Source: Halobacterium zhouii (GTDB lineage: Archaea > Halobacteriota > Halobacteria > Halobacteriales > Halobacteriaceae). Taken from it: DNA of 64,000 nucleotides. A program made the translations under genes and the position numbers. Within the stretch, counting starts at the first letter, position 1. Each line of letters starts with the position of its first letter. The notes under the pieces are model-generated. The model was not told the origin of the DNA, ran no database searches, and saw only the letters and a list, made by a program, of their open reading frames with translations. Location of the stretch: assembly GCF_021249405.1 (NCBI RefSeq), contig NZ_CP089593.1:2046001-2110000 (forward strand), given 5' to 3'. Shown here in pieces: positions 56,187-64,000 of the stretch.

Positions 56187-57557
56187 CTAGTTCTCGATGC
56201 CGGTCTTCGCAGCGCGGAGCGCGGCCGCGAACTCGGTCGCCAGTTCGTCGGCGCGCTCCTCGGTCGTCGCCTCCGCGTAGATGCGGACCACCGGCTCGGT
56301 TCCGGAGGGGCGCGCGAGCACCCACGCGTCGCCGTAGTCGAGGCGGTAGCCGTCGATGGTCGTGCGCTCGGCGTCGCTCTCGCGGGCGCGCTCCTCGGCG
56401 GTGCCGAGGATGGCGTCGCGTTCGGCGTCGCCGTCGTAGCCGACGTTGATGCGGACGTTGGCGTAGTCGCCGTACGGCGCGACCACCTCGCTCGCCGGTC
56501 GCTCGGCGAGCAGTTCGAGGAAGCGGGCGCCCGTGTACGCGCCGTCGCGGGTCATCCGGTAGTCGGGGAAGATGATGCCGCCGTTGCCCTCGCCCGCGAC
56601 AGGGACGGACTCGTCCTCGGCGAGCAGTTCGCGGATGCGGGTCATGATGCGCGTGCTGCCGATGGGCGTGAGTTCGAGGTCCGCGCCCGTTCGCTCGCAG
56701 ACGTCCACGAGGCGCTGGCTCACGTTCACCGCCGAAACCGTGGTGTCGCCCTCCTCGAGTTCGGCTTCCGCGAGCGCGGCGAGCGTCGCGTCGCCCTCGA
56801 CGTATTCCCCGCGCTCGTCGAAGAAAATGGCGCGGTCCGCGTCGCCGTCGTGGGCGATACCGACGTCCGCGTCCGCCGCGCGCACCAGGCGTCCGAGGTC
56901 GTCGAGGTTCTCCCGCACCGGCTCGGGGTCCCGGCCCGGGAAGTGGCCGTCCGGCTGGGCGTTCACGGTGACGACGTCGCAGCCGAGGCGGCGGTAGAGC
57001 TCGGGGCTGGTGAGCGCGCCCGCGCCGTGTCCGGGGTCGAGCGCGACCGTGAGGTCGGCGTCCGCGATGGCGTCGCGGTCGACCGCCTCGAGGAGTTCCT
57101 CGACGTACGTCCGGCGCGCGGACTCGACCGCCAAGTCCGTGCCGACATCGTCCCACGCGACGTCGTCGAACTGTTCGGTGAGGAACTTCCGCTCGACGCG
57201 CTCCAGGTCGTCGACGCCGAGTTCGATGCCGTCCGCGCCGACGAGTTTCACGCCGTTGTACTCCGCGGGGTTGTGGCTCGCGGTCACCATCACCGCCGGA
57301 ACGCCCTCGCGTTCAGCGTACGCTTGCGTCCCGGGCGTCGGCACCACGCCGAGTCGGTCGACGTGGACGCCGACGCTCTGGAGGCCGCTCACTGCAGCGT
57401 TCACGAGCATGCGTCCGGTCGTTCGGGTGTCCCGAGCGACGGCGACGCGGTCGGCCCGCCAGACCGTCCCCGCGGCCTTCGCCACCTTCTGTACGAACGC
57501 CGGCGTCAACTCCTCGTTGGCGACGCCCCGCGTCCCGCTCGACCCGAACACCTTCAT
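56187..57557 (-). CDS. glmM: phosphohexomutase, phosphoglucosamine mutase type
   Basis: A 456-residue alpha-D-phosphohexomutase that moves phosphate between C6 and C1 of a hexose or hexosamine. Signatures in order: the substrate-side start KVFGSSGTRGVANEELTP, the catalytic phosphoserine in VMVTASHNPAEYNGVKLVG near residue 97, the Mg loop VGIAHDGDADRAIFFDE near 235, the sugar-binding GEGNGGIIFPDYRMTRDG, and the phosphate-binding RPSGTEPVVRIYAEA near 425. Assignment to GlmM rather than a phosphomannomutase/phosphoglucomutase is by overall resemblance and remains open. Single gene, start ATG at 57557. Confidence 0.85.
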   Translation of the reverse strand: MKVFGSSGTRGVANEELTPAFVQKVAKAAGTVWRADRVAVARDTRTTGRMLVNAAVSGLQSVGVHVDRLGVVPTPGTQAYAEREGVPAVMVTASHNPAEYNGVKLVGADGIELGVDDLERVERKFLTEQFDDVAWDDVGTDLAVESARRTYVEELLEAVDRDAIADADLTVALDPGHGAGALTSPELYRRLGCDVVTVNAQPDGHFPGRDPEPVRENLDDLGRLVRAADADVGIAHDGDADRAIFFDERGEYVEGDATLAALAEAELEEGDTTVSAVNVSQRLVDVCERTGADLELTPIGSTRIMTRIRELLAEDESVPVAGEGNGGIIFPDYRMTRDGAYTGARFLELLAERPASEVVAPYGDYANVRINVGYDGDAERDAILGTAEERARESDAERTTIDGYRLDYGDAWVLARPSGTEPVVRIYAEATTEERADELATEFAAALRAAKTGIEN

Positions 57558-57658
57558 TGCGTGTGTGTCGGGTAGCGTCCCTCATAGAAATTCCGAACCC
57601 GGTCTCGAGCGCTCTTACGCCGCGTTTCGTGTATCCTCGTCGACACGCCAACCGTCAG

Positions 57659-58027
57659 CTACGGGTTTTCGGAGGCAGTTCCGACCGCCACGAGGTACGC
57701 CTCCCCGTCGAAGTGACAGACCGGGTCCGGCCGGTCGCAGTGGCGGTCGAGCGCGGACCGGAGACGGCGTGCGATGTCTCGGTCGACGCCGGTCGACACC
57801 CACGCTCCCGTCGGGGCGTCCCGCGCGGCGTCGAGGAGTCGCTCCAGGACTGAGTGGTTCGCGACGAATGATTCGGAGAGCGAGCAGTGAGCGTCCGCGT
57901 TCTGGGCGCGTTCGTCGCTGGCTCGCATCACTCGCACCCGCATCGAGTCCGAGCCTAGCACCCGCGAACACCCGGCAAGGCCGGCGAGCGCCCCCGCTGC
58001 CCCCGAGAGCACAGTGCGCCGTCGCAT
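57659..58027 (-). CDS. small lipoprotein with Tat-like signal
   Basis: A 122-residue protein. MRRRTVLSGAAGALAGLAGC has arginines followed by a hydrophobic stretch and a lipobox L-A-G-C at residue 20, so it is a probable Tat-exported lipoprotein. The mature part is alpha/beta with SESFVANHSVLERLLDAARD and PVCHFDGEAYLVAVG. Start ATG at 58027; the longer open frame on this strand is a shadow of the beta-propeller gene. Divergent from that gene. Function unknown. Confidence 0.65.
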   Translation of the reverse strand: MRRRTVLSGAAGALAGLAGCSRVLGSDSMRVRVMRASDERAQNADAHCSLSESFVANHSVLERLLDAARDAPTGAWVSTGVDRDIARRLRSALDRHCDRPDPVCHFDGEAYLVAVGTASENP

Positions 58028-58132
58028 GGTCGGTTGTACGGACTCCCCCGCAAAGTGTTTTCGACGTTCTTCCCAGGACAGTTTCCGAACCCGACCACAA
58101 CACTTTCGCTCGTCCGCGCGCCAGGTACGGGC

Positions 58133-59005
58133 GTGTCCAGCATCGACGAGAAGCGCGTCTACGCCGACCAGACCGGCACGGTGACGGCGTACGTCGCCGC
58201 CGACCTCGGCGTGGCCGCCGTCTCCGTCTCCGGCGACATCGTCGGCGAGTTCACCCTCGTCGAACGCTGCACCGCGCGAGACGTCGCTGCGACCGCTCGT
58301 GGCGTCGCCGTCGCCGCCGACGACGGCGTGTTGCTCGGTGACGGCGAGGTGTTCGAGCGCGTTGGCGACGGGTCCGACGCTGGATTCGACGCGGCGGTCG
58401 CCGTCACCGGCCTCGACGGCGACGTGGTCGCCGCCGACGCGTCCGGCCGGGTCGCGCGCTACGACGGTACGTGGCAGACAGTCGGCACCTGCGGGGAGGT
58501 TCGCGCGCTCGACGGCGACCTCGTGGCTGCCGCCGACGGCGTCCATCGAATCGCTGGCGACTCGCTCGCGCCTGCGGGCCTCGAAGACGCACGCGATGTC
58601 GCGAACGCCAGCGTCCCGCGCGCCGCCACCCCAGAGGGCCTGTTCCGCCTCGGAAACGGCTGGATTGACGAACTTCAAGGTACGTTCCAGGTCGTGGACG
58701 CGGCGACCGGCGACGAGGAAAACGACATTCTCGCGCACGCCGCGACGAGCGGCGCGTTCTACGAGCTGGCAGGTGGCGACTGGCGCGAGCGCGACCTCCC
58801 AGTCGAGGAGCGCGTCGCCGGCGTCGCGTACGGCCCCGCCGTTGTCGAGCGCGAACCGCCCGACGACTCACGGGAACGAAGGTCTCGCCCGGTACTCGCC
58901 GTGACCGACGCCGGCACCCTCCTCGTGGACGCCGGCGACGGCTTCCGGCACCGCGCGCTCGGCCTCCCCGGAGCCAGCGCAATCGCGGCGGTCAGCGGCG
59001 ACTGA
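58133..59005 (+). CDS. beta-propeller-like protein (HVO_0234 family)
   Basis: A 290-residue protein from the GTG at 58133 (MSSIDEKRVYADQTGTVTAY). It consists of repeated short beta blades (GVAAVSVSGDIVGEFTLVER, GLDGDVVAADASGRVARYDG, VLAVTDAGTLLVDAGDGFRH), suggesting a propeller. The halobacterial family HVO_0234, which I recall as often lying beside prs, has this look; prs is indeed the next gene. No signal peptide, so cytosolic. Function unknown. Confidence 0.7.
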   Translation: MSSIDEKRVYADQTGTVTAYVAADLGVAAVSVSGDIVGEFTLVERCTARDVAATARGVAVAADDGVLLGDGEVFERVGDGSDAGFDAAVAVTGLDGDVVAADASGRVARYDGTWQTVGTCGEVRALDGDLVAAADGVHRIAGDSLAPAGLEDARDVANASVPRAATPEGLFRLGNGWIDELQGTFQVVDAATGDEENDILAHAATSGAFYELAGGDWRERDLPVEERVAGVAYGPAVVEREPPDDSRERRSRPVLAVTDAGTLLVDAGDGFRHRALGLPGASAIAAVSGD

Positions 59006-59133
59006 GGTGGCTCCCTCGCGGCTCGCGGCTCACTGCGTTCACCGTTCACAGTTTCGAGGGCGCGCTCCCTTCGGTCGCTGCGCCCTCGCTCTCGAAGGAA
59101 ACGCGTAAGCCACCGGCTCGAGTGGATTCCCAC

Positions 59134-59976
59134 ATGATACTGAGCGGGTCGTCCTCCCAGCAGCTCGCGGCCGCACTCGCCGACGCCCTGGACGAGGACC
59201 TCGGGCGCGTGGAGTACGAGACGTTCCCGGACGGCGAACGCCTCGTCACCGTCCCCCCGGTGTCGGGGCGCGCGGTCGTGGTCGCCGCGACGGACTCCAG
59301 TGACGCCCACGTCGAGTTACTCCAGTTGCAGGACGCCGCCCGCGAGGCCGGCGCGAGCGAGGTCGTCACCGTCCTCCCGTACATGGGGTACGCCCGACAG
59401 GACAAGGCGTTCGAGGACGGACAACCCGTCTCCGTGCGAGCGATGGCGCGCGCCGTCTCCACCGACACCGACCGCGTCGTCACCGTCAACCCCCACGAGG
59501 ACGCGATTCTCGAGTTCTTCGACGTGCCGGCGACCAGCGTGGACGCCGCACCGCAGCTCGCCAACCCGCTCCCTGGCGACCTCGAGGACCCCGTGTTCCT
59601 CGCGCCCGACGACGGCGCCATCGACCTCGCGCGCTCCGTGCGCGACGCCCACGGCGACGGCGAGACCGACTTCTTCGAGAAGGTGCGTCACTCCGGCAGC
59701 GACGTCACCGTCACGCCGAGCGACATCGACGTCACGGGCCGCGACGTCGTCGTCGTGGACGACATCGTCGCCACCGGGTCCACGATGAGCGAGGCCATCA
59801 CCGCGCTCGACGACCCGGCGCGCGTCTTCGTCACCTGCGTCCACCCGCTGCTCGCGGGGAACGCCCGCACCAAACTCGCGACTGCCGGCGTCGAAGCCGT
59901 CCACGGGACGGACACGCTCGAGCGCGCCGTCTCCTCGGTGAGTGTCGCGTCCGTGCTCGCGGACGAACTGGAGTAG
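59134..59976 (+). CDS. prs: ribose-phosphate diphosphokinase (PRPP synthase)
   Basis: Makes PRPP from ribose 5-phosphate and ATP for nucleotide, histidine and tryptophan synthesis; upp, hisB/A/I in this window all depend on it. The 280-residue product is of the short archaeal type. Signatures: FPDGERLVTVPPVSGRAVVV near residue 30, VLPYMGYARQDKAFEDGQPV near 85, NPHEDAILEFF, and the PRPP loop VVVDDIVATGSTMSEAITAL near 207. Start ATG at 59134. Convergent with ileS, 32 nt between stops. Confidence 0.95.
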   Translation: MILSGSSSQQLAAALADALDEDLGRVEYETFPDGERLVTVPPVSGRAVVVAATDSSDAHVELLQLQDAAREAGASEVVTVLPYMGYARQDKAFEDGQPVSVRAMARAVSTDTDRVVTVNPHEDAILEFFDVPATSVDAAPQLANPLPGDLEDPVFLAPDDGAIDLARSVRDAHGDGETDFFEKVRHSGSDVTVTPSDIDVTGRDVVVVDDIVATGSTMSEAITALDDPARVFVTCVHPLLAGNARTKLATAGVEAVHGTDTLERAVSSVSVASVLADELE

Positions 59977-60008
59977 TCACGCCAGACCGGGCGGGAGAAC
60001 AGGGCCGC

Positions 60009-63000
60009 CTACAGTTCCTCGATTTCGAGCGCCATCGTCACGCCCTCGACCTCCCACTCCTCACGGTAGCCGTCCTCGACTTCCGTGAGTTCGACGGCGC
60101 GGGTCTCCTCGGCGATGAGGTCCTCGTGGCTGGCGACGAGTTCCGCGACGCGCTCGTCGAACACCAGCACGTCGAGGCGGATCTCGGCGTCCAACTCGAG
60201 GTCCATCTCCTTGCGCATCTCCTGGACGCGCCGGATGACCTCGCGGGCGTACCCCTCGCTCTCGACGTCCTCGTTCAGTTCCGTGTCCACGTAGACGGTC
60301 CCTTCCTCGAACTCTGCTCCTGCGACGCCCTCGGGTGTTTCCTCCACGAACTCCACCATCTCCTCGGTGAGTTCGACGTCCATCCCGAGGTCGTCGCTGA
60401 CCTGCGCGGCGAGCGCGTCGAGGTCCGTGCTCTCGACGCTCGCGTCGTTCAGCGCGTTCATCACGCGGCCAGCGTCGTCACCGAACGCGGGACCGAGTTC
60501 GCTCATGTCGGCGCGTGCGCTGAACGCGAGTTCGTCCCACGACTCGCCGGGTTCCACGACCTCGACGCGGCGCGCGTTCAGGCGGTCCGCGAGCAGGTCG
60601 CCGTGCTCCTCGAGCGCGCGCACGACGCGGTCCTCGTCAGCCGCGACGACGATTCGCTGCACGGGCCAGCGGAGTTTCCGCCCGGCCTGCTGGCGGGCGT
60701 GACTGCCCGCCTCCTCTGCCTCGCGGAGCACGTCCACGGCCTCCTCGAGGTCGGGACGGCGGTGGCGCTCCTCGACCTCGGGCCAGTCGCACATGTGGAC
60801 CGTCGCGTAGGCGTCGCCGTTCGTGAGGTGCTGGTAGAGCTCCTCCGTGACGTACGGCGCGTACGGCGCGAGCAGCGCGGTCACTTCGAGCAGGACCTTC
60901 TGCATCGTCGCGTACGCCGCGGTCTTCGAGGGCGAGTCCTCCTCCTCCCACATTCGCTCGCGGACCACCTGCACGTAGTACCGCGAGAGGTCCTCCACGA
61001 CGAAATCGAGCACCTCGTGGAGCGCCTTGTGCTGCTCGAACTCCTCCCAGTACGCGTTCGCGTCCCGTTTCACGCGCTGGAGCGTCGACAGCAGCCACTG
61101 GTCGACGCGCTCCAGATCGACGTCGTCGACGCTCACGCCGGCGTTCTCGCCACCGAACCGGTTCGGTGTACTGGCGTCGAAGCCGTCCATCTCCATGTAC
61201 GGGCGCGGGAACCGGAAGATGTTCCAGAGGATGTTCAGCGTCCCCTGCATGTTCTCGGTCTCGTCGTGCGAGAACCGGAGGTCGTCACCCTGCGGCGTCA
61301 CCGACAGCAAGAACAGGCGCAGCGGGTCCACGCCGTACTCGTCGGCGACCTCCATCGGGTCGATGCGGATGTCCCTGGACTTCGACATCGCGCGGCCGTC
61401 AGGCATCAACGCGTGCCCGTGCATCAGCACCTCCTGGTACGGGCTCTCGTCGACCGCCGCGGTCCCCATGCCGAGTTGCGACCAGAACCAGCCCCGGGTC
61501 TGGTCGTGGGCCTCGATGATGAGGTCGGCCGGCCACAGTTCGTCGTGGGCGGCCGTCTCCGAGGGGTAGTCCAGCGTGCCCCAGGACGCCACCGAGGAGT
61601 CGATCCAGACGTCGAAAACGTCCGGAACACGGCTGTACGTCCGGCCGTCCTCCGTGATAGTGAGATCGTCGACGGTGTCCTTGTGGAGGTCAACACTACT
61701 AGAGTCGACGTCCTGGTCGACGCGGTCGGCAAGCTCCTCGCGGTCGCTCACCACGACGACGTCGTCCGTGGACCCATCCCAGTCCTCGGGCGTCCAGATG
61801 GGGATGGGGATGCCCCAGTAGCGCTGCCGGGAGACGTTCCAGTCCGGCGCGTCCTCCACGAAGTCACGGAAGCGGTTCTCGCGGGCCCACTCGGGGTGCC
61901 ACTCGGCGTCCTCGATGTTCTCCAGCAGGTCGTCTTTCACGTCGGTGACCGTGATGAACCACTGGTCGGTGACGATCTGGACGATGCCCGTGTCACACCG
62001 CCAGCAGTGGCCGTAGCTGTGGGTCACCGTCTCGGAAGCCAGGAGCGCGCCCATCTCGTCCAGGTCCGCGACGATGTCGTCGTTGGCGTCCCGCACGAAC
62101 TGGCCGGCGTACGGGCCGACCGACTCGTCGTAGACGCCGTCCGGGCCGACCGGACAGAACGCCGGCAGGCCGAGTTCCTCGCCGCGCGTGAAGTCCTCCT
62201 CGCCGTGCCCGGGCGCGGAGTGCACGAGGCCGGTGCCGTCGCCGTCCACCTCGACGTAGTCGGCGGCGTACACCTCGAAGGCGCCCTCGCCGTCGGGGTG
62301 GTCGACGCAGTCGGCGAGCGGCGGTTCGTACGTCCAGCCCAGGAGGTCCTCGCCGGTGAGTTCCTCGACGACCTCGTAGTCGTCGTAGCGCCCCGCCTGC
62401 AGCACTTCCTCGAGATTCGGTTTGCCGACGTACAGCGTCTCCGTCTCGCCGTCGTTCTCCGCCTCGACGCCGACGTACTCGCCGCCCTCGTCGACTGCGA
62501 CGAACGTGTTGGCGGGAATCGTCCACGGCGTGGTCGTCCACACTACCAGCGAACCCTCGCGGTCGTCGAGGTCGAATTTCACGTAGATGGAGGGGTCCTC
62601 GACGTCCTCGTACTCGATCTCGTTGTTCGCGATGGCGGTCTCACACCGCGGGCACTGGCTGATCGAGCGCTTCCCGCGCTCCACGAGGCCGTTGTCGTGG
62701 ACCTGCGAGAACGCCCACCACGTCGACTCCATATACTCCGGGGAGACGGTGCGGTAGGGGTCTTCCCAGTCCATCCACACGCCGAACGACCGGAAGTCCT
62801 CCTGGAGGGACTCGAGGCTGTTCTGCGCGAAGTCGCGACACTCCTCGAGGAACGCGTCCACGCCGAACTCCTCGATGTCCTTCTTGTTGTCGAAGCCCAG
62901 TTCCTCCTCGACTTTCGTCTCGATGGGGAGGCCATGCATGTCGTAGCCCGGCCGGTCCGTGACGCGGTACCCCTGCATCCGGAGGTGGCGGATGTAGACG

Positions 63001-63203
63001 TCCTTCAGGCTCTTGTTCCAGGCGTGGCCCATGTGCGCGGACCCGGACGTGTACGGCGGCCCGTCCACGAAGAAGAAGGGGTCGCCGTCCGCCCGGTGTT
63101 CTTTCACTCGCTCGTAGGCATCGACGTCGTCCCAGTACGACTCCACCCGCTGTTCGACGTCCTCGGGGTCGTACTGGTCCGGCGCGTCACCGAAGTCGCT
63201 CAT
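60009..63203 (-). CDS. ileS: isoleucyl-tRNA synthetase
   Basis: A class I synthetase of 1064 residues charging tRNA-Ile. HIGH motif as PYTSGSAHMGHAWNKSLKDV near residue 55. KMSKS as MPDGRAMSKSRDIRIDP near 606. The editing CP1 domain lies between (VVWTTTPWTIPANTFVAVDE). An anticodon-binding domain and a long archaeal C-terminal extension ending ALEIEEL complete it. The zinc-binding CxxC pairs at SQCPRCETAI and HCWRCDTGIV are present. Start ATG at 63203. Length and motifs are typical of archaeal/eukaryotic-type IleRS. Confidence 0.97.
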   Translation of the reverse strand: MSDFGDAPDQYDPEDVEQRVESYWDDVDAYERVKEHRADGDPFFFVDGPPYTSGSAHMGHAWNKSLKDVYIRHLRMQGYRVTDRPGYDMHGLPIETKVEEELGFDNKKDIEEFGVDAFLEECRDFAQNSLESLQEDFRSFGVWMDWEDPYRTVSPEYMESTWWAFSQVHDNGLVERGKRSISQCPRCETAIANNEIEYEDVEDPSIYVKFDLDDREGSLVVWTTTPWTIPANTFVAVDEGGEYVGVEAENDGETETLYVGKPNLEEVLQAGRYDDYEVVEELTGEDLLGWTYEPPLADCVDHPDGEGAFEVYAADYVEVDGDGTGLVHSAPGHGEEDFTRGEELGLPAFCPVGPDGVYDESVGPYAGQFVRDANDDIVADLDEMGALLASETVTHSYGHCWRCDTGIVQIVTDQWFITVTDVKDDLLENIEDAEWHPEWARENRFRDFVEDAPDWNVSRQRYWGIPIPIWTPEDWDGSTDDVVVVSDREELADRVDQDVDSSSVDLHKDTVDDLTITEDGRTYSRVPDVFDVWIDSSVASWGTLDYPSETAAHDELWPADLIIEAHDQTRGWFWSQLGMGTAAVDESPYQEVLMHGHALMPDGRAMSKSRDIRIDPMEVADEYGVDPLRLFLLSVTPQGDDLRFSHDETENMQGTLNILWNIFRFPRPYMEMDGFDASTPNRFGGENAGVSVDDVDLERVDQWLLSTLQRVKRDANAYWEEFEQHKALHEVLDFVVEDLSRYYVQVVRERMWEEEDSPSKTAAYATMQKVLLEVTALLAPYAPYVTEELYQHLTNGDAYATVHMCDWPEVEERHRRPDLEEAVDVLREAEEAGSHARQQAGRKLRWPVQRIVVAADEDRVVRALEEHGDLLADRLNARRVEVVEPGESWDELAFSARADMSELGPAFGDDAGRVMNALNDASVESTDLDALAAQVSDDLGMDVELTEEMVEFVEETPEGVAGAEFEEGTVYVDTELNEDVESEGYAREVIRRVQEMRKEMDLELDAEIRLDVLVFDERVAELVASHEDLIAEETRAVELTEVEDGYREEWEVEGVTMALEIEEL

Positions 63204-63275
63204 ACCCGAATCCGACTCGCTCGCTCCTAAAAGGATAATCGGTTGTACAGTCGCCCGTCCAACGGGCGGGGGTCG

Positions 63276-63500
63276 CTACGACGCGCTGGCGATGCGCGGC
63301 CGGACGACGTCGCGGAACACGAACAGTCCCGCCACGCACGCCACGAGGCCCATGCCGACCAGCCACGCCGCCAGCATCGTGTCGCCGCCGCCGAACGCGC
63401 TGAACCCGCGCATCTCCGTGACGACCCCCGCGCCGAACAGTCCTGCACTCAGCACCGCGTACAGGAGCGTCGCCGCGGCGTCCGCCAGTGAGTTGAGCAT
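63276..63500 (-). CDS. small two-helix membrane protein
   Basis: A 74-residue protein (MLNSLADAAATLLYAVLSAG). Helices ATLLYAVLSAGLFGAGVV and MLAAWLVGMGLVACVAGLFV, then a short basic tail. The ATG at 63500 is chosen; an in-frame upstream start is possible but lies in the leader. On the same strand as ileS, upstream of it. Unknown function. Confidence 0.65.
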   Translation of the reverse strand: MLNSLADAAATLLYAVLSAGLFGAGVVTEMRGFSAFGGGDTMLAAWLVGMGLVACVAGLFVFRDVVRPRIASAS

Positions 63501-63619
63501 ATCCCCTCGTATCCGCTCGCGGTTCAAAGCCCTTCTGCAACGGCGGGACGACCGACGTGGCGGGTGAGACCCAAGTCGGACGTCGGAACGCTTAGGACAG
63601 ACTGCGGGGAACGTGGCCC

Positions 63620-63820
63620 ATGGGACGGCACGGAAACCCAGACTACGGAACGCTCGCCAGCCTCGCGCTCGTACTCGTCGGGTTCACCGGCGCGTCTGTC
63701 GGCGCTGGCACGCTCCCGGGGTGGGAGATCACGCTGCTCACCGACCTCGAGATCCTCGGCGTGCTCGGCCTCCTGCTCTGTCCGTTCGTCTTCGGCATCG
63801 TGCTCCCGCTGACCGAGTAA
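63620..63820 (+). CDS. small two-helix membrane protein
   Basis: A 66-residue protein (MGRHGNPDYGTLASLALVLV) with helices LASLALVLVGFTGASVGAG and ILGVLGLLLCPFVFGIVLPL. A Gly/His-rich start and no charged tail. Divergent from the previous gene and followed by the HIT gene on the same strand. Unknown function. Confidence 0.6.
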   Translation: MGRHGNPDYGTLASLALVLVGFTGASVGAGTLPGWEITLLTDLEILGVLGLLLCPFVFGIVLPLTE

Positions 63821-63866
63821 TCTCGCTGCGAGTACGCTTTTGGTGCCGGAGCGCGAGAACCCGGAT

Positions 63867-64000
63867 ATGAGCGAGGACTGCATCTTCTGTTCGATTGTCG
63901 ACGGCGAGATTCCCGCGCGCGTCGTCCACGAGGGCGAGGAAGCCATCGCGTTCCTCGACGCGAACCCGCTCGCGCCCGGGCACACGCTCGTCATCCCGAA
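63867..64000 (+). CDS. HIT-family nucleotide hydrolase/transferase, N-terminal part
   Basis: The frame starts MSEDCIFCSIVDGEIPARVV at 63867 and runs off the window at codon 44 (AFLDANPLAPGHTLVIP). The opening CxxC with DGEIPA and the PLAPGHTLVIP strand are typical of HIT proteins (Hint/Ap4A-hydrolase-like), whose HxHxH motif would lie just outside. ATG at 63867 is preceded by the short spacer after the small membrane gene. Confidence 0.88.
   Translation, partial: MSEDCIFCSIVDGEIPARVVHEGEEAIAFLDANPLAPGHTLVIP

Noticed and set aside
57659..58738. Long minus-strand open frame of 359 codons.
   Set aside because: Only its first part in reading order overlaps the beta-propeller gene as an antisense shadow; the real gene is the 122-aa lipoprotein starting at 58027.
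60126..63230. A 1034-codon plus-strand open frame opposite ileS.
   Set aside because: High GC leaves antisense frames open; its composition mirrors ileS and it has no motifs, while ileS has all synthetase signatures.

Overview
The window is a haloarchaeal (class Halobacteria) chromosome segment. Evidence: acidic proteomes, GC-rich third codon positions in the flanks, short or absent mRNA leaders with a TATA box about 27 nt upstream of the start, a halobacterial 2Fe-2S ferredoxin, a Bat-type regulator with an HTH_10-like tail, a HalOD1-type protein, a Tat-exported subtilase and a conditioned-medium-induced protein 4 homologue. I cannot name the genus from the sequence alone.

Left flank (1-22.0 kb), ordinary host genes: hisS (partial), a copper-storage-like Cys-rich protein, a bioY-bioM-bioN biotin uptake operon, cmi4, a stand-alone Cas4-like nuclease, a YrdC/Sua5 enzyme, a redoxin/glutaredoxin pair, a CNNM/CBS membrane protein, a PiT phosphate transporter, upp, an S9 peptidase, a YigZ protein, an ACT regulator, a large subtilase, hisB, hisA and ferredoxin.

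Provirus (about 22.03-49.56 kb, 27.5 kb, visibly lower GC). It is bounded by a 13-bp direct repeat. The left copy lies in the last codons of the ferredoxin gene. The right copy abuts the integrase operon and still carries the displaced original ferredoxin ending (Asn-Arg-Val-Ile-TGA). Reading leftwards on the minus strand from 34.1 kb there is an SF3/D5-like replication helicase. A virion-like block follows: a four-TM VP3-like protein, two large exported and membrane-anchored spike-like proteins, a small TM protein, a repeat-rich surface protein, two more membrane proteins and a P-loop ATPase. This order resembles the pleolipovirus VP3-VP4-...-VP8 block. A 1.1-kb non-coding region (34.14-35.26 kb) holds an iteron cluster (putative origin) and two tandem, promoter-preceded double-hairpin elements. 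Their single-stranded linker is an exact complement of the 11-13 nt just before the helicase start codon. I propose these are trans-acting small RNAs controlling the replication protein. To the right lie two zinc-ribbon proteins, a BcgI-like restriction-modification pair, a rightward run of small genes, a C39-like peptidase two-gene cassette, a catalytic-domain-only tyrosine recombinase, a leftward run of about a dozen tiny overlapping zinc-finger or TM genes, a winged-helix regulator, and the integrase with a ribbon-helix-helix-like partner.

Right flank (49.6-64 kb): a Bat-like PAS/GAF regulator, HalOD1 and zinc-finger genes, a prepilin-type A24 peptidase, hisI, a coiled-coil protein, a phosphohexomutase, a lipoprotein, a beta-propeller-like protein, prs, ileS, two small membrane proteins and a HIT protein (partial).

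Two host genes end in 23-bp tandem repeats that appear to be duplications of their own stop-codon region, and two intergenic MITE-like palindromic elements share the same arms.
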